NCBI GenBank assembly: GCA_049684915.1
Contig: JBAVGO010000054.1
Coordinates: 1 to 7,094, forward strand
From: GWB2-37-7 sp049684915
GTDB lineage: Bacteria > Bacillota > Clostridia > Lutisporales > Lutisporaceae
Direction: 5' to 3'
Length of the DNA: 7,094 bases
Part shown: piece by piece, positions 6,278 through 7,094 of the stretch
How the letters are laid out: every line of letters begins with the position of its first letter
Position numbering within the stretch: position 1 is the stretch's first letter
Notes under the pieces: model-generated
What the model was told of the DNA's origin: nothing
The model's database searches: none
What the model saw: only the letters and a program-made list of their open reading frames with translations
Position numbers and translations under genes: made by a program

Positions 6278-6739
6278 ATGAGTTCAGGTTTTTTCAATAA
6301 AGTGTTATATTTTATGGGAATAGGCGATAATATTGATGATGAGCAAGACGAGCAAGAAGATGCTGTATCTGCAAGACCTCAAATTGAGTCTATTACATCA
6401 TTAAAGAAAAATAATGTAGTTAATCTGCATTCTGCTTCTTTACCAATGAAGGTTGTTGTTGTTGAACCGTCAAGCTATGATGAGGTTCAAGACATATGTA
6501 ATAACTTAAAAAGCAAAAAGCCGATTATAATCAACTTTGAAAACATAGATAAGGATGTAGCAAGGAGAATGGTTGATTTTATAAGTGGAGCAGTATTTGC
6601 ATTAGACGGAACTATTCAGAAGGTTTCAAATGGTATAGTGGTGGTAGCTCCATCAAATGTTGATATACTTGGGAATCTAAAGAATGGTAACGGTAAAGAG
6701 GATTTTGATCTTGAAGGAATTTTTAGCTGGCTTAAATAA
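6278..6739 (+). CDS. sepF: Cell division protein SepF
   Basis: 153 aa, a normal SepF length. The ATG follows GGGGG at 6266-6270 with 7-base spacing. The N-terminal segment (about 1-14, with FFNKVLYFMGIG) is the amphipathic helix that binds membrane. An acidic linker rich in Asp/Glu/Gln (about 17-29) follows. The globular core starts near residue 57 with KVVVVEPSSYDEV, then KPIIINFENID, RRMVDFISGAVFALDG and IVVVAPSNVDI, the strands and glycines of the SepF fold. It ends with a short GIFSWLK tail. SepF dimers polymerise into arcs, bind the C-terminal tail of FtsZ and tether the Z-ring to the membrane. Expression is probably from the same transcript as yggS. Confidence 0.95.
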   Translation: MSSGFFNKVLYFMGIGDNIDDEQDEQEDAVSARPQIESITSLKKNNVVNLHSASLPMKVVVVEPSSYDEVQDICNNLKSKKPIIINFENIDKDVARRMVDFISGAVFALDGTIQKVSNGIVVVAPSNVDILGNLKNGNGKEDFDLEGIFSWLK

Positions 6740-6771
6740 GCTTATTAAAACGAAAGAATGAGAGTGATGAA

Positions 6772-7050
6772 ATGTATACTTTATTAATAAAGGCAGTATC
6801 AGTATTTTTTCAACTAATTAATTTATTACTTCTTATCAGGGTAATTTTATCTTTGGTTAAACTTAATAATGACAACAAGTTTGTAGGCTTGCTGTATATT
6901 TTGACAGAGCCTATACTTGAGCCATTTAGAAAGCTCACAAAAAAGTTTAGTGCAAACCAAATGGTTGACTGGTCACCACTTATAGCTATGCTGTGTATTC
7001 AATATATTTTACAACCTCTTGTTTATGCTTTGATTGGATTGTTTTTTTAG
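6772..7050 (+). CDS. YggT family membrane protein
   Basis: 92 aa with one YggT domain, as is usual in Firmicutes (proteobacterial forms are duplicated). A membrane helix spans about 4-30. It is followed by a loop carrying the conserved LTEPILEPFRK motif (about 44-54), a DWSPLIAML motif (about 66-74) and a second hydrophobic helix to the C-terminus. The molecular role is not established. Linkage to sepF and ylmH suggests a part in division or envelope function. The ribosome site is weak: GTGAT at 6764-6768 fits the distal part of the anti-Shine-Dalgarno. The gap from sepF is 32 bases. An alternate symbol in Bacillus is ylmG. Confidence 0.92.
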   Translation: MYTLLIKAVSVFFQLINLLLLIRVILSLVKLNNDNKFVGLLYILTEPILEPFRKLTKKFSANQMVDWSPLIAMLCIQYILQPLVYALIGLFF

Positions 7051-7064
7051 AAGAGGTAATTTGA

Positions 7065-7094
7065 TTGGATAAAAGCTATATAAAAGAAAAATAC
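7065..7094 (+). CDS. Start of a further operon gene, probably YlmH (partial)
   Basis: AAGAGGT (7051-7057) is followed after 7 bases by TTG 7065, which opens MDKSYIKEKY before the window ends. A TTG at 7061 in another frame stops after three codons. In the ylmE-sepF-yggT cluster of Gram-positive bacteria the next gene is usually ylmH, an S4-domain RNA-binding protein, and a short charged MDK start is compatible. Ten codons cannot prove this, so the product is a synteny-based guess. Confidence 0.5.
   Translation, partial: MDKSYIKEKY

Noticed and set aside
6735..6746. Perfect palindrome AATAAGCTTATT at the sepF stop
   Set aside because: Short and AT-rich, without loop or T-run; not a terminator, and such palindromes are expected by chance in AT-rich DNA.
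1..7094. CRISPR arrays or tandem repeats
   Set aside because: No regularly spaced repeats were seen anywhere in the window.

Overview
The window is AT-rich DNA with Firmicutes gene style: purine-rich Shine-Dalgarno sites, GTG and TTG starts, and short intergenic gaps. The right half carries the ylmE(yggS)-sepF-yggT cluster, normally found beside the division genes of Gram-positive bacteria. A HlyD-like membrane protein just upstream of yggS suggests a member of the Clostridia. Genus-level assignment is not possible from the sequence alone.

Region 1 (about 1-3434) is a two-gene plus-strand operon. It has a likely sigma-A promoter (98-126), a leader with a short inverted repeat, a SIR2-domain protein (207-1523), a HerA/FtsK-type ATPase (1526-3370) two bases downstream, and a strong intrinsic terminator (3402-3434). 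This pairing matches the known SIR2-HerA (Nezha-type) antiphage system. In that system SIR2 is the NAD+-consuming effector and HerA the hexameric ATPase partner. The first ~130 bases also hold a startless minus-strand reading frame that may be the tail of a lost gene.

Region 2 (3435-4255) has no intact protein gene. It contains a short coding-like remnant ending at 3616, a second terminator-like hairpin (3624-3668), and a ~194-bp element bounded by inverted repeats (3682-3875). A complete minus-strand tRNA-Pro(GGG) follows (3966-4042) with its own promoter and terminator. The 3' end of the tRNA faces the defence operon, a layout typical of integration hot spots, although no duplicated attachment site is visible.

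Region 3 (4265 to the end) is a compact plus-strand housekeeping operon: HlyD-like membrane-anchored protein, YggS/YlmE PLP-binding protein, SepF, YggT, and the first ten codons of a further gene, probably ylmH. SepF anchors FtsZ to the membrane. YggS maintains PLP homeostasis. YggT is a small membrane protein. The left part therefore looks like an accessory defence island beside a tRNA gene, next to a conserved division-associated operon.
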